DNA of 64,000 nucleotides, taken from NCBI GenBank assembly GCA_961205875.1, contig OY540821.1, positions 1,116,001-1,180,000 on the forward strand, written 5' to 3'. Shown here piece after piece: positions 46,015 to 56,216 of the stretch. The notes under the pieces are model-generated. The model did not search any database and was not told where the DNA came from. It worked only from the letters and a program-made list of their open reading frames with translations. The position numbers and the translations under genes were made by a program. The stretch comes from Sialis fuliginosa (taxonomy: Eukaryota > Arthropoda > Insecta > Megaloptera > Sialidae). The stretch's first letter is position 1. Every line of letters begins with the position of its first letter.

Positions 46015-46016
46015 TA

Positions 46017-46417
46017 CATACTATTTAAATCATAGAGTATAGACTATAGAGCATTAATAAGTTCAGTAGGACAAAAAAAACAATCATCAGTGTTAGATGT
46101 ACTGGAATTACACTAATGATATGAAATTAATAGATTTGCATATTTGCTATTTGCGTGTTTCTTTCCCAGCGTAGAAAAATAAACATGTGTCATTAGAACA
46201 CACGCACTTATATATAATTATCACAGAAAAACCTTGTATGTATACTTTGTTTGTACGTGTGATTCAGAAGACTCTAATCTATCACCACCTGTACAAACTA
46301 GCATCACATCAACAGAAATGTCAATTTAACCCCCAAAAAACTGTTTCCGATTTGGTGGACGTTTGAAGGCCAACTTTATTATCGAATGATGCATTTTTTT
46401 TATTCTATGGAAAAAAC
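46017..46417. other. Unassigned sequence
   Basis: No repeat partner and no credible frame. Confidence 0.3.
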
Positions 46418-46753
46418 CAGGGCTTCGAACCGCTATTTTTTTCGTTTCAGTTTTCGTTCCGGTTCGAGCAAAAAAATATATTTCGGTTCGGTTCCGGTTT
46501 TCGTTCCGTAAAAAATAACGGTTTTATCTGTATTAAAAAAAAATGTTCTACCATAATTTAGAATATTTTATGGTACTTGTATGATAGTCCGAACGACAAT
46601 TGAAGTGGGAAACGAGATCATGTTAACGCGCGTATTTTAACATGTACTGAACCGTAAAAACCTATATTTTTATTTCAGTTCTGTTCCGGTTTTTGTTCCG
46701 GCAAAAAATAACGGTTTTTCCGGTTTTCGGTTCTGTTCCGGTTCGAAGCCCTG
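46418..46753 (-). mobile_element. hAT-like MITE H2
   Basis: CAGGGCTTCGAACCGC to CGGTTCGAAGCCCTG, 336 bp, reversed relative to H1. Flanks GAAAAAAC and GATTTGAT do not match, so the target duplication is lost or the element was joined by rearrangement. Confidence 0.88.
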
Positions 46754-46798
46754 GATTTGATCACTTCAGATCTGAATTTAAAAAAAAAATGTTTATTT

Positions 46799-48084
46799 CA
46801 GGGCTTTGAACCGGAACAGAACCGAAAACCGGAAAAACCGTTATTTTTTTCCGGAACGAAAACCGGAACCGATATAAAAATATCGTTTTTTTCGGTTAAT
46901 ACATGTTAAAATACACGTTAACATGATCTTATTTCCCACTTTAATTGTCGTTCGGGCTATCATACAAGTACCATAAAATATTCTAAATTATGATAGAAAA
47001 TAAATTTTTAATACCAACAAGTAATTTTTGCTTCCTCGCAATATCGAAGATACGAGAAGCTATGTGATCGTTTCAGATTGAGACAAAAAAAAAGTTCTCC
47101 AATTTCAAAATTTTAAATTTATTTATCCGTTTCACGTCAAGACAAACACTTTTCGTTCCGTGTCTGTCTGTCTGTCCGTGTGTCCGTGTGTCCGTCCGTC
47201 TGTCCCCTGAATCCTTGTCACACGCATAACTCATGAACCACTGAACCGATATTATTGAAACTTGGTCGGATGGTTGGGTTTGGTTTGAGGACGGTCCCAT
47301 TTCAAAATCGTGTGTAAGGGGGAGGGGTGACACCTCAAAATATTTATTTTTTCAAGATATCTCAAGAACGACACATGTTACGAGAAAATTTTATAGAATA
47401 TTTTTTGTAGAGAATTAAATTTCCTATAATATGGGTCTACTACGTTTGTTGTAAAATATTCCCTTACAATGATTTATCTAAATTAATTTTAAAAATTCGT
47501 GTTTTGTTTTTCTAAATTGATATTTGATTGGATATATTAAGTGTCATTTTGACGTTTTAAATGTCACTTTGGCGTTTTAAATGTCACTTTGACGTTTTAA
47601 ATGTCATTTTGACATTGCATAAATTTAGATTTAGATTGAAATTGTCAAAAAATTAAAAATATATGAAAAAATATTCAGGTGCGTTTTAAGAAAAAATTCG
47701 AACTAAGATTTTTTAGTAAAATTTGTATAAAAATTAAATGGTTAACCAATGCCAGGCAATTTATCTGAACACTATCGGTTTTAGTGAATTTAGCACGAGG
47801 AAGCACTGTGCATTTACTTGGCAGATGTTTTTTTTTATTAATCACTCGGAGCTGAACCGAAAAAACCGTTATTTTTTTTGGAACGAAAACCGGAACCGAA
47901 CCAAAATATATTTTTTTACTCGAACCGGAACGAAAACCGAAACGAAAAAAATAACGGTTCGAAGCCCTGGAATCGAAAAACCGTTATTTTTTTCGGAACG
48001 AAAACCGGAACCGAACCGAAATATATTTTTTTACTCGAACCGGAACGAAAACCGAAACGAAAAAAATAACGGTTCGAAGCCCTG
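46799..48084 (+). mobile_element. hAT-like MITE H3, interrupted by D3, with duplicated right end
   Basis: Starts CAGGGCTTTGAACCGGAACA and ends GGTTCGAAGCCCTG at 48084. Perfect 8-bp target duplications GTTTATTT at 46791-46798 and 48085-48092 frame the whole compound. D3 (about 47031-47832) sits in its middle. The right terminal 115 bp (47856-47970) is repeated in tandem (47971-48084). A 133-codon frame crosses these repeats and is spurious. Confidence 0.93.
47031..47832 (+). mobile_element. Family D element, reference copy D3
   Basis: 5' GCTTCCTCGCAATATCGAAG, a GTCTGTCTGTCTGTCCGTGT tract at 47161-47209, the core, four 20-bp TGTCATTTTGACGTTTTAA units (47541-47620), and the 3' end CGAGGAAGCACTGTGCATTT...GCAGATGTTTTTT. 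Boxes CTTCCTCG/CGAGGAAG are inverted. H1 gives the empty site: a T-run without target duplication. D4 is a near-identical inverted copy. Confidence 0.9.
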
Positions 48085-48092
48085 GTTTATTT

Positions 48093-48835
48093 TGACAAAA
48101 AAAAAATTATTTCATAAATTTTTGCTAATACAAATATAATTTTGAATGTTGAATTTTTTAAATTTAATGAACAGGTAACAATTCTAAAAAAATATATATA
48201 TGAGCATTTCCAGTAGTTTTTTAAAAAACAGGGCGCACGTATGTCACCGATTCTGCTCCCAATTTTTTTTCTCAAAGTACATATCAAAAGAACACGTTTC
48301 CCAAAATCTTTTCTCCCCGCCCCTTTTTTTGGCCGAATTATGATTTTTTAAACTTTTTAAATCGAGTGAAATTAGACTTTTTTCGATAGTACCTTATTTT
48401 TCATATATTCACTGTATTCCCTTCAAAATTAAAATCTAATATATTATTACAAAACTTCTTTATTTTACCAATTAGACATAGATCTAACACCTTAAGATCG
48501 TAGATAAAGAGGACTATTATTATTACTATTTTTTATTATTATTAAATCATCGCTTACTCGGAAAACTAACACCTTGAAAATAACAACTAAGAGAACATCA
48601 TTTTTAACTTAATAAATAAACATTTGTGCTAATGGATTTGAGCAAACTTTTCAATGTCTACAAAATGAGATGATATCCGTTATTCACACGATAATTCCAT
48701 AGGTGTCGCTGCGTGCGAAAAAAGGGAAAAACTAAGCGAATTTATTTGGTTGTGAATTTTTTTTTTTTTTAATTTGTAAACTAATACACGTTGAAATTTA
48801 TGTATATTTATTGTTATTTCTATGTATTTTATACT
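48093..48835. other. Unassigned AT-rich sequence
   Basis: No repeat partner. Slightly more complex at 48220-48320. Confidence 0.3.
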
Positions 48836-50002
48836 ACACTAGCTGTGCCCGCGGCTTCGCGTGGACTACGGAATTATTGTTTAGGATTTAAAAAATATAT
48901 AGTTGAATTAAGTACAAACACGATTACTTAGTTATTATTGTAATAAAAACCAAACAACACTTAAATTAACTACCTAACAAAAACGAATCAGAACAAAAAG
49001 TAAAAATCATTTTTGTTCTATTTAAAGGACCCCGCAGTTTTCAGTCAATCTCTTTGAAACCAACTGGAAAATATTCTCTAAATCATCCCGATTAAAAGTC
49101 TCAATGGTCGCAACCGCCTAAGTTTCCGAGGTCTCGCGCAAAGAGCTGTTTTGTACCTAATAATGCAATAAAAAAATCTATATAGTACAGGACATTTTGA
49201 ACAAAGAAATTAATTTTTTATGTATCGTTTTGTTTATTTAATTTCTAGATTTTTATGTTGTTAAAGTTTGCAAGTTCTAGCAAATTGTTTTATGGATTAT
49301 AATAAAGTCAGCGCCAGCTACTAGTGATAGTATTAAAAATATTAAATTGTAAAATAAAAACAATAGAAAATTAGTTGTCATAAAAATATAACTTTGATTT
49401 GTAACACACTTATGGGACACCTTATATAAATGTAACTATTTTAAAAATATGCTGCTTGTTTAGCCTGACAAGTTTTGTATTTAAAGTTTTCTACCATTTG
49501 TTATAATAAATTAAATATTGAACTTGGGAAATCCTGTACTGTATCGATTTTTTATTGCAGTATTAGGTAAAAAACAAATTTTTGCGCGAGACCTCGGAAA
49601 CTAAGGCGGTTGCGACCATTGAGACTTTTAATCGGGATGATTTAGAGAATATTTTCCAGTTGGTTTCAAAGAGATTGACTGAAAGCCATTTCCCTATCAA
49701 AAACTGCGGGGTCCTTTAAAAGTTAATTATTGAAAACAAAATAAACAATTGACAATCAAAATAATACCGGTCTTAATCATTCCCTCTGCACTGCGACTAC
49801 TCGGCAAGCTCCCTCCTTGCCGCACGCTGCGACACGGGTCGCCATCGCACGAATAATATGTTCCCGTATGTATATTTCGATATTTTCTAAACTTTTATTT
49901 ATTATTATTTATTATTGTTTGAAAGCAGTCATTGTGACTTAAATATAAATGTTAGATAGGTATATGGTATCGCGGACTTTATTTTAGATCTTTTTATTCT
50001 AC
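48836..50002 (+). mobile_element. Family A element A3, interrupted at 49027 (3'-truncated)
   Basis: Starts CTAGCTGTGCCCGCGGCTTC. The A sequence stops at GTTCTATTTAAA (49026) and resumes at TTTAAAAGTTAATTATTGAA (49715). It continues through TAGATAGGTATATGGTATCG, then is lost near 50002. Confidence 0.85.
49027..49714. mobile_element. Long-TIR element inserted in A3
   Basis: Left arm 49027-49142 (GGACCCCGCAGTTTTCAGTC, CAATGGTCGCAACCGCCTAA, GGTCTCGCGCAAA) is complemented by 49581-49714, with about 15 extra bases in the right arm. The 440-bp interior is AT-rich and non-coding. A2 and A4 show the empty site TTTAAATTTAAATG; the flanks are TTTAAA on each side. Confidence 0.9.
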
Positions 50003-50345
50003 ATTTACAAGACGTATATATACTCTTTAAAATGCATTTTCATTTTTTCAAATCTGACAATTTTACACGGAGATATTCAACTTTAGGTTTTAAACATTAG
50101 AAGAACCCACTAAAATTACAAATTGTTTTAATTTTTTTCTCGAAATAATAATAAAGCAGCTCATGGAAATATTTAAGATAAAAAATGTTTTTGAAAAATG
50201 TTAATTTTTGACAAGAGTTAGTTGCATTTGAAAACAAGACTATTTTTTAGGGGTCCACTAATGTTGTGCGAAAAATTTGCTAAATTGATAATTGTATGAT
50301 TAATATGTGTCAAAAGTACCTAATGTAAATCTAGATAATTCTAGA
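50003..50345. other. Unassigned AT-rich sequence
   Basis: No supported feature. Confidence 0.3.
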
Positions 50346-51133
50346 TTAGCTGTGCCCGCGCGGTTTCATCCGCGTTGACTACGGAATTATTGTTTAGGAT
50401 TTTTGAAAAATATAGTACAAACACGATTAATTATTATCGTAATAATAACTAATCAAAACCTAAATTACCTAAAAAAAATGAATCACAACAAAAATTACCA
50501 AATAATTTTTGTTCTGTTTAAATTTAAATGTTAATTAAAAACAAAATAAACAACTGCCGACCAAGCGCAGAATAATTCCCTCTGCCCCGCGTGAATTGCC
50601 GTGAATAATATGTTACTGTATGTATATTTCAAGTTATTTCCTAAACCAAAAGACGAAATTGGATGCTGTAAAGAGCAAATTATATCTACATTAAGTACTT
50701 ATGACGATGAAATCATTTATTTCGATAAGGATTAATGTTTTGTAGGTCATGAGTCCACGTAAACATAACCCAAATATTTTAAATTTTCTTTGTAACATAA
50801 AGCAGTCATTGTGGCTTAAATATAAAAGTTAGACATATGGTGTAGCGGACTTTATTTTAGATTTTTATGTTACACAATTCTTTAATACATTATTTTGTTC
50901 AATATTGAACGATTTAAGCAGCGTACTGCAAAAGAGCGCGCTGGCGATAAACATTTTTTCCGATTTGATTTACTATTATCGTCACTGCTTAATTAATTGT
51001 TATGTTACCTAACGTAACGTAACTATGAATTAAAAAAGAAACCACGTAAATCGGATAAGTGGTTCTCGAGTGATAAGCGCACTAACGGGCAGACAGACAG
51101 ACAGAGAGACGTTGAGCTTTATATATATATAGA
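50346..51133 (+). mobile_element. Family A element, copy A4
   Basis: TAGCTGTGCCCGCGCGGTTT, GACTACGGAATTATTGTTTA, all mid blocks, then GGCAGACAGACAGACAGAGA and GACGTTGAGCTTTATATATA. Complete at both ends with a short microsatellite. Confidence 0.88.
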
Positions 51134-51427
51134 TGGAGTACGGAATATTCACTCAATGTTTTCAAAATATTATAATGGTTACCTGCCCTTTAGATTACTC
51201 TGTGGTTCTTCATGGCCAACATGTAGTGAACTGAAAAGTATTGCAAGTAATTACTGTAATAAATGACGTAATACTAAAAAAAGGAAAAAAAAACAACTAC
51301 AATTTAACAAACTCTTTTATAGTATTAGCAAATTCACATATATATCTATATCGAGATGAAACGAGATAAGTACCATTTTTTATGTTATTTTTTACCGGAA
51401 GAAGACCAACTGTATTTTTTTTGTTCT
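51134..51427. other. Unassigned AT-rich sequence
   Basis: No supported feature. Confidence 0.3.
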
Positions 51428-51625
51428 TTTTTTTCAAAAAAGGCGCCAGCAGGGGTCTTCAAACAGTATTTTATCTGCATCCCCCCCCCCTAACTGTAAC
51501 TACTGGTTCAAAAAATCTGAAAAAAATTTTGTAACGAGGCTTTGGTGGGACTACCAACGACAAATACTGAAGTCAGCAATATCATTTTAAATTTTGGAAT
51601 AATAGGGAGGGGCGTCATATATTTT
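51428..51625 (+). repeat. Family J core fragment J4
   Basis: GGCGCCAGCAGGGGTCTTCA, AACGAGGCTTTGGTGGGACT and AATAGGGAGGGGCGTCATAT match J2 and J3. No ends. Confidence 0.82.
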
Positions 51626-51647
51626 TATTTATTTAATATTATTAAAA

Positions 51648-51690
51648 AAATATCTGCCTTGGGAACCACAGGACTTTTCTTTTTTATATT
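51648..51690 (+). repeat. Solo terminus of element Z
   Basis: AATATCTGCCTTGGGAACCA followed by CAGGACTTTTC equals the left end of Z at 59297. The opposite end is absent. Confidence 0.7.
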
Positions 51691-51882
51691 ATTGACGTTT
51701 TCTTCCCAGACATAAATTAATCTTATATATAAAATTTCACCCTTCTACGATTCGACGTATTTGAGTTACAGCACTTACAGACAGACAGAGACACAGACAT
51801 CATGGCGAAAATAGTCAGAATTGATTCAGTTAAGGTCAAAATGGATAATTCTATCAAAATCCGGATTTCGAAAAAAAACGGC

Positions 51883-51918
51883 TTCACTATACTTACTTGT
51901 ATAAGTAAGTATAGTGAA
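51883..51918. repeat. Perfect 16-bp stem hairpin
   Basis: TTCACTATACTTACTT-gtat-AAGTAAGTATAGTGAA. Function unknown; it lies about 500 bp upstream of the only gene. Confidence 0.75.
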
Positions 51919-51984
51919 ACCGATTTTTTTATATGTATGCCTTGGTATAAAAAATATTTCTTTGTCCAAGCTTTAGCTCCTTAG

Positions 51985-52416
51985 CGTCCCCATCCCCCCC
52001 CCCTCTAAAAATTAACAAATTTCACCCAGGCATAAAATTATTTTTCTCATGGTCGCTATGGGTAATATTTAAAAAAAAAACATTTTACTCGATAGGCTAG
52101 TTTTTTTGCAGCCACTAAATTTTCAACAATACGTATATTTTTACTATGTAGAAACCTGTATTTAATAATATACGCCCGTTACCTTCAAAGTTCGCCTCCC
52201 ATGTACAACACTCACGTGTACGTACTGCGTATAACAAACAATAAATAAAAGCGATCCCCCCTTCCACACACCGATACTGTTATGTGTAAATTGTAGCTAT
52301 AGCTAATAATCAACATTTTGTTTAAGCTAGTTCATTAACATCACTACTGTCAAGAAGGTACATATATCAACAAATCAATGTGCTAAATTCGGCGTGTGTT
52401 ATATTTAAAAAAAAAA
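51985..52416 (+). promoter_or_regulatory. Presumed upstream region of the secreted-protein gene
   Basis: Less repetitive than most of the window (52190-52400), which fits single-copy promoter DNA. I could not identify a convincing TATA box or initiator; AT-rich stretches at 52300-52315 and 52360-52370 are possibilities only. The bases just before the start codon are an A-run, which suits insect initiation contexts. Confidence 0.35.
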
Positions 52417-52911
52417 ATGGATCTCAAAATATTTATAATAATAACTTTAACAGTTGTAACCTTAACTAACGCAAGAATTTCAGACGCGAATGTAAAATGT
52501 GAAAAGTCGTACCTGCAGTTTTTGAATTTGATGTGTTGCGGAGATTCGAATACAGATATCGAAACGATCGACGAGTATGGGAAAAATCTGGATTCGGTGT
52601 ATATGGAAAAGTTAGAAAAAATGTGCTACTGTGCTGTATGTCATAAATCGAACGTTGGGTTCCAGCAGAGGTTGAAGAAATACTTGGATGATAATGAAAA
52701 CAGCAAGTTGAAGCATAAGGTTGTGAAGAAAATATACCCAGACGGTAGTGTTATAAAATCAAGGAAGAAACGTGGATACAATTTGCAGTATGTTAATGTG
52801 GAATATTTTCCGGGGGGTTCTCCGACGAAGAGGTTTTTCTATTCAAGGGATAGAAATGATTATCATAGATCACCCTATTTTACTGGAGGTCTTTATAATG
52901 ACTTATTTTAA
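52417..52911 (+). CDS. Putative secreted six-cysteine protein with RKKR cleavage site
   Basis: A 164-residue single-exon frame with complex codon use unlike the surrounding A/T-run frames. The ATG at 52417 is chosen because the frame upstream offers only a GTG. Residues 1-19 form a signal peptide (hydrophobic core FIIITLTVVTL, likely cut after TNA). The cysteines are C28, C40-C41 and C70-x-C72-xx-C75 (spacings C-x11-CC-x28-CYCxxC). A lysine-rich stretch leads to RKKR at 116-119, a furin-type convertase site, and KR at 138-139. The tail 120-164 is rich in Tyr, Gly and Asn. No transmembrane segment follows the signal. By inference it is an extracellular or granule protein, perhaps a processed peptide precursor, a salivary or venom-type secretion or a cuticle-associated product. 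I recognise no family. Short repeat scraps and unassigned sequence lie upstream, and N2 starts 73 bp downstream. No introns or GT/AG evidence were identified. Confidence 0.8.
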   Translation: MDLKIFIIITLTVVTLTNARISDANVKCEKSYLQFLNLMCCGDSNTDIETIDEYGKNLDSVYMEKLEKMCYCAVCHKSNVGFQQRLKKYLDDNENSKLKHKVVKKIYPDGSVIKSRKKRGYNLQYVNVEYFPGGSPTKRFFYSRDRNDYHRSPYFTGGLYNDLF

Positions 52912-52984
52912 TATTGTACAAAAAAAGTTATCGATTTAAAAAAAATTCAGGGTTGCACAAAATTCTGATTGTAAATTTGATTAA

Positions 52985-53691
52985 GGAGGTATTCTAGTCT
53001 AGGGGTACAAATTTTGGGTGTTTTTTAAAATTCGATAAAAAATATTTTTACTAGCCATTTTTTTATTAGATATTTATTGATATTTTAACAATGCAAAAAA
53101 AATTTTTTTTTTGAAAGTTGAAAAAATTACAGGCTGGTAAAGTGAGGGAGTGAAAAATAAGGGTGCGTCCTTCTTGACATAATTCCAACCCTTCTAGTGA
53201 TCTGAAAAAGAAAAGAAAAAAGATTCTTAATTAGTAAGAATGTCACTATCGTCTGAACTACGGAAATAAAAAAAAAAAATTCACAAAATGGCGGCTGTTT
53301 GAAAAAAAGTGATTTTTTGCCCTTTTTTCAAAGTTTAGATTTTTTTTTAAATAGTAAAAAACAAAATATTTACATAATTATAGTTCCAACAATAGAGGGA
53401 TATATAATGAAGGTCCACATCAAATTTCAAGTTAATCGGTTTATTAGAACTTGAGAAATCCCGTCAGACGTATTAGAAAAAGTAGTTTCGAGAAAAACGC
53501 GTTTAAAGTCTGTACTTACATTTCGATTCCTGCTCCATACATTGGGCCTTCTTCTTTTTTTATAGCTATAACTCTGTAAATATTTGAAATTTTAAAAATT
53601 CCTTTGGATGATATATTTTTGAAGGTCTAATCTTTAAAAATATGGGAGAAAAAAAATCGATATTTTCAAAATTCTAGATTAGAATACCCCC
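52985..53691 (-). mobile_element. TTAA-target element N2, immediately 3' of the gene
   Basis: Flanked by TTAA (52981-52984, 53692-53695). Ends GGAGGTATTCTAGTCTAGGG and ...GATTAGAATACCCCC. It is an inverted copy of N1, sharing GTCAGACGTATTAGAAAAAG and ACGCGTTTAAAG, with about 30 extra bases near 53335. piggyBac-type target; no transposase frame. Confidence 0.9.
53265..53270 (+). terminator. Candidate poly(A) signal AATAAA inside N2
   Basis: The first AATAAA on the gene strand after the stop codon, 354 bp downstream and followed by an A-run, lies in transposon N2. If used, the transposon would supply the 3' end of the transcript. Equally, the gene may use a variant signal nearer the stop; no such variant is obvious. 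Confidence 0.25.
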
Positions 53692-53847
53692 TTAATCAAA
53701 CCCTGGATATAATACATAATATTTATGTATTTTATAAAATACATTATTTAGTATTATTATAAGACAAACCTGTGCAATAGGTTTCAGTTTTTAATAGTGT
53801 TAAAAATATAGTTAAATATTTTGATTGTTCGTCACATAAGCCAAAAT

Positions 53848-54575
53848 TAGAGGTGTACCGGAATTCACGTCTAACGTCACTACTATTATATTTTAAATAT
53901 AAATACATAGATTATTATCTTAAATTAATATAACATTGTTCTATATGGTATTTATTTAAGAAAATACATTAAATTATAAAAATTATGTTTTCTACATATT
54001 CTGCAATTTTTTCAGCTTCGTAAAACTATTTTATAGCTGTAATTTCGTTAAATTATTTGTATAACAGATGTTCTTTTCGATCGAATATATAGTGTCAACG
54101 GAAAAAATTAAAGAACCACTTTAATTTTTCGAAAAAATTGCTCATTTTCAAAGTAGTGCCGATAGGTCAAATATGATCCATTTTTTACTTATAGGATATG
54201 AAAATTGAAGGAAATTTTATCATACTTTTGAATTTAGGAGTATTTTTGTGTTATTAAACTTATTTTTGTGACCAAACCGCCGGTTAATAAAAAAATATAT
54301 TTTTTTTGCAATTTTGGAAGTTACCCACGGGAATGTTTAATTTTTTTCAAGGTAACCATTTTGTAAGAAATTTTCTCAGCTTTAAAACGCTTTTTCAAAT
54401 TTGTTTTAGCATTTTTTGGTGTTGCGATATTCGAGTTTGAGTGAAAAAAGTACCAAACAGTTTTAAACGACCATAAAGGGCCTAATTTTGGTATAAAAAA
54501 AAAATAGTAGTGACGTTAAAATATTCACTTCAAATCTACATCCGAAGTTCCGGCCGGAATTTCGGTACACCTCTA
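53848..54575. mobile_element. hAT-like MITE O, containing L2
   Basis: Ends TAGAGGTGTACCGGAATT and AATTTCGGTACACCTCTA. Perfect 8-bp target duplications GCCAAAAT at 53840-53847 and 54576-54583. A second inverted pair (CTAACGTCACTACTATT near 53871; AATAGTAGTGACGTTAA near 54503) lies inside. The interior includes half of an L-family palindrome. Confidence 0.94.
54087..54410 (+). mobile_element. L-family half-copy L2
   Basis: Follows the left arm of L1 from CGGAAAAAATTAAAGAACCA through AGCTTTAAAACGCTTTTTCA, then stops; the second arm is missing. Its outer TA end has decayed to GTGTCAACGG. Confidence 0.82.
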
Positions 54576-54583
54576 GCCAAAAT

Positions 54584-55832
54584 AAATCTATAATTATAAT
54601 TATTTTACTATCATATTATAATCTAAAATAATATACATACATATATACTATAAACTTATTTTAAAAAATGCAGTCGTTTTACTGAAAAAAGGGAATCTTC
54701 TTAATATTATTTTTTAATTCGAGTTTCATTAAAAAAAAGAGGAAAATATATTTTTTTTTGGTAAGATTAAAACCGTTTTTAAATGTTATTTGTTAACGTT
54801 ATGTTAATTCTTACAACTTATAATTCAGAATTTCTATTACATACTATCTAATATTATTTAAATTAGTGCATTAATATGTAAAATGTCAACATCGTTTTGT
54901 CAATGCAAAATTTTAATATAAACCGTATAATTAATTTTAAATCATAACCTATATATTTAAATATTAAGAAAGAAATAGAGACATATGTATGTAGATAAAT
55001 TAAATACCGATAACCTGACATACAAGCTTAAATTTTTCAGATTTTAGACAGCTTTGGAGTGTTGAATAAACCAAAAATAAATGAGTGTGACTGTGTCAGG
55101 ATGCACAGTCGAGGGATTGACGTGAATACGTGGAAGTGGGGTTAAATAAAACTCAGACTAGTATTGTGTAATATAGTTTTTTTTTCTTATTAGTACGAAT
55201 ATAGAAACAATTAATTAATATTTACATTCAAAATTGTGGAAATGCGAAATTTACTATTTATTTTTTTATTCAATTTAAAAAACTTTAATTAAAAAATTAA
55301 AAACGTTAGGTCGTAGAGAATATATTCTAATATACTGTTGTTTTTTTTCAATTCAATTAAATAATATTTACAAACGCAATCGTGGATATACAAATTTATT
55401 TTTATAATATTAAATTTATCACTCATTAAAACTGGTTATATGTTTTGGTTTTTACTTGTATCTCGTAGATTTAATCGAGATCTATAATTTGAGACCAAAA
55501 TCCGCTTGGTAGCTGCTCTGAGTGTCGAGATATACTGATTTTAATTTTACGCTAGCGCGCAAAACTGATCTCTGCGCTTTACATTAAGTTTTTGAAATAT
55601 CCATCCAGTATTTGCCCTGAAACTCGACGTTATTCTCGTCAAAATATTAATTCTTTAAAATTGGTTGGCTTATCTCACAGATAATACGTCTATCTGTCTG
55701 TCTGCCATAGCTTTCTAGCTACTGAACCCTTTGACCTAGAAAATTGAGATTCGACACAATTATAGTAAAAAAAAATATTTTTTCTCTGGGAAAAAAGTAA
55801 AAGTGAAAAAAATTTATATCACAAAAAAATGA
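54584..55832. other. Unassigned AT-rich sequence
   Basis: No repeat partner. A short, less AT-biased patch at 55480-55600. No gene recognised. Confidence 0.35.
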
Positions 55833-56216
55833 TCAGCGCTCGCCGATTTTTTTTTTCAAAAATAATTCAAAATTGTAAAAACATGTAATAGTCCAGTAAA
55901 TGTCGGTTATCACCTCATAATTCTTTGAACATGAATGAATTGATTTGAAATTTTGACAGGTGGCAGAGAATAGCACAAGAATCAAATGTGACCCAGTACC
56001 GGCTTGTGCTTTTTCTTTAGGGGTGGTTTCCACCCCTTCTCGGGAGTTGAAACTTTTTCGATCAAAATAACCCCGAAAATCAATAAAGGGATTAATTTTA
56101 AGCAAAAAATGTAGCATGAAGTTTTTTTGATAAACCAATACTTCTCGAGTTATTCGTGATTGAAATCTAAGAATTTTTATTGAAAAAAACCACAGTTTTA
56201 CTGGACTATAATACAT
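55833..56216 (-). other. 127-codon open frame, probably not a gene
   Basis: The longest minus-strand frame in the window. It lacks a signal peptide or motif, and its composition mirrors A/T runs. The GGGGTGGTTTCCACCCCTTC palindrome-like block (56021-56040) is of a type common in dispersed insect repeats. A TCTGTCTGTCTGCC tract lies just upstream at 55692. I read it as an old repeat, with low certainty. Confidence 0.3.

Noticed and set aside
46799..46815. tRNA T-loop-like GGTTCGAA in family H
   Set aside because: It belongs to the MITE terminus; no cloverleaf or anticodon arm is present.
47738..48139. 133-codon frame
   Set aside because: It crosses the D3/H3 junction and the tandem H terminus; every part is a repeat found elsewhere.
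52396..52416. Upstream GTG as start of the secreted protein
   Set aside because: GTG is not a normal start in nuclear insect genes, and the ATG at 52417 gives a clean signal peptide.
52417..52911. Assigning the gene to the bicycle effector family
   Set aside because: Only one CYC motif and one exon are seen, whereas that family has paired motifs and many microexons.
55833..56216. 127-codon minus-strand frame as a gene
   Set aside because: No signal or domain, repeat-like GGGGTGGTTTCCACCCC block and a nearby GTCTG tract point to old repeat DNA.
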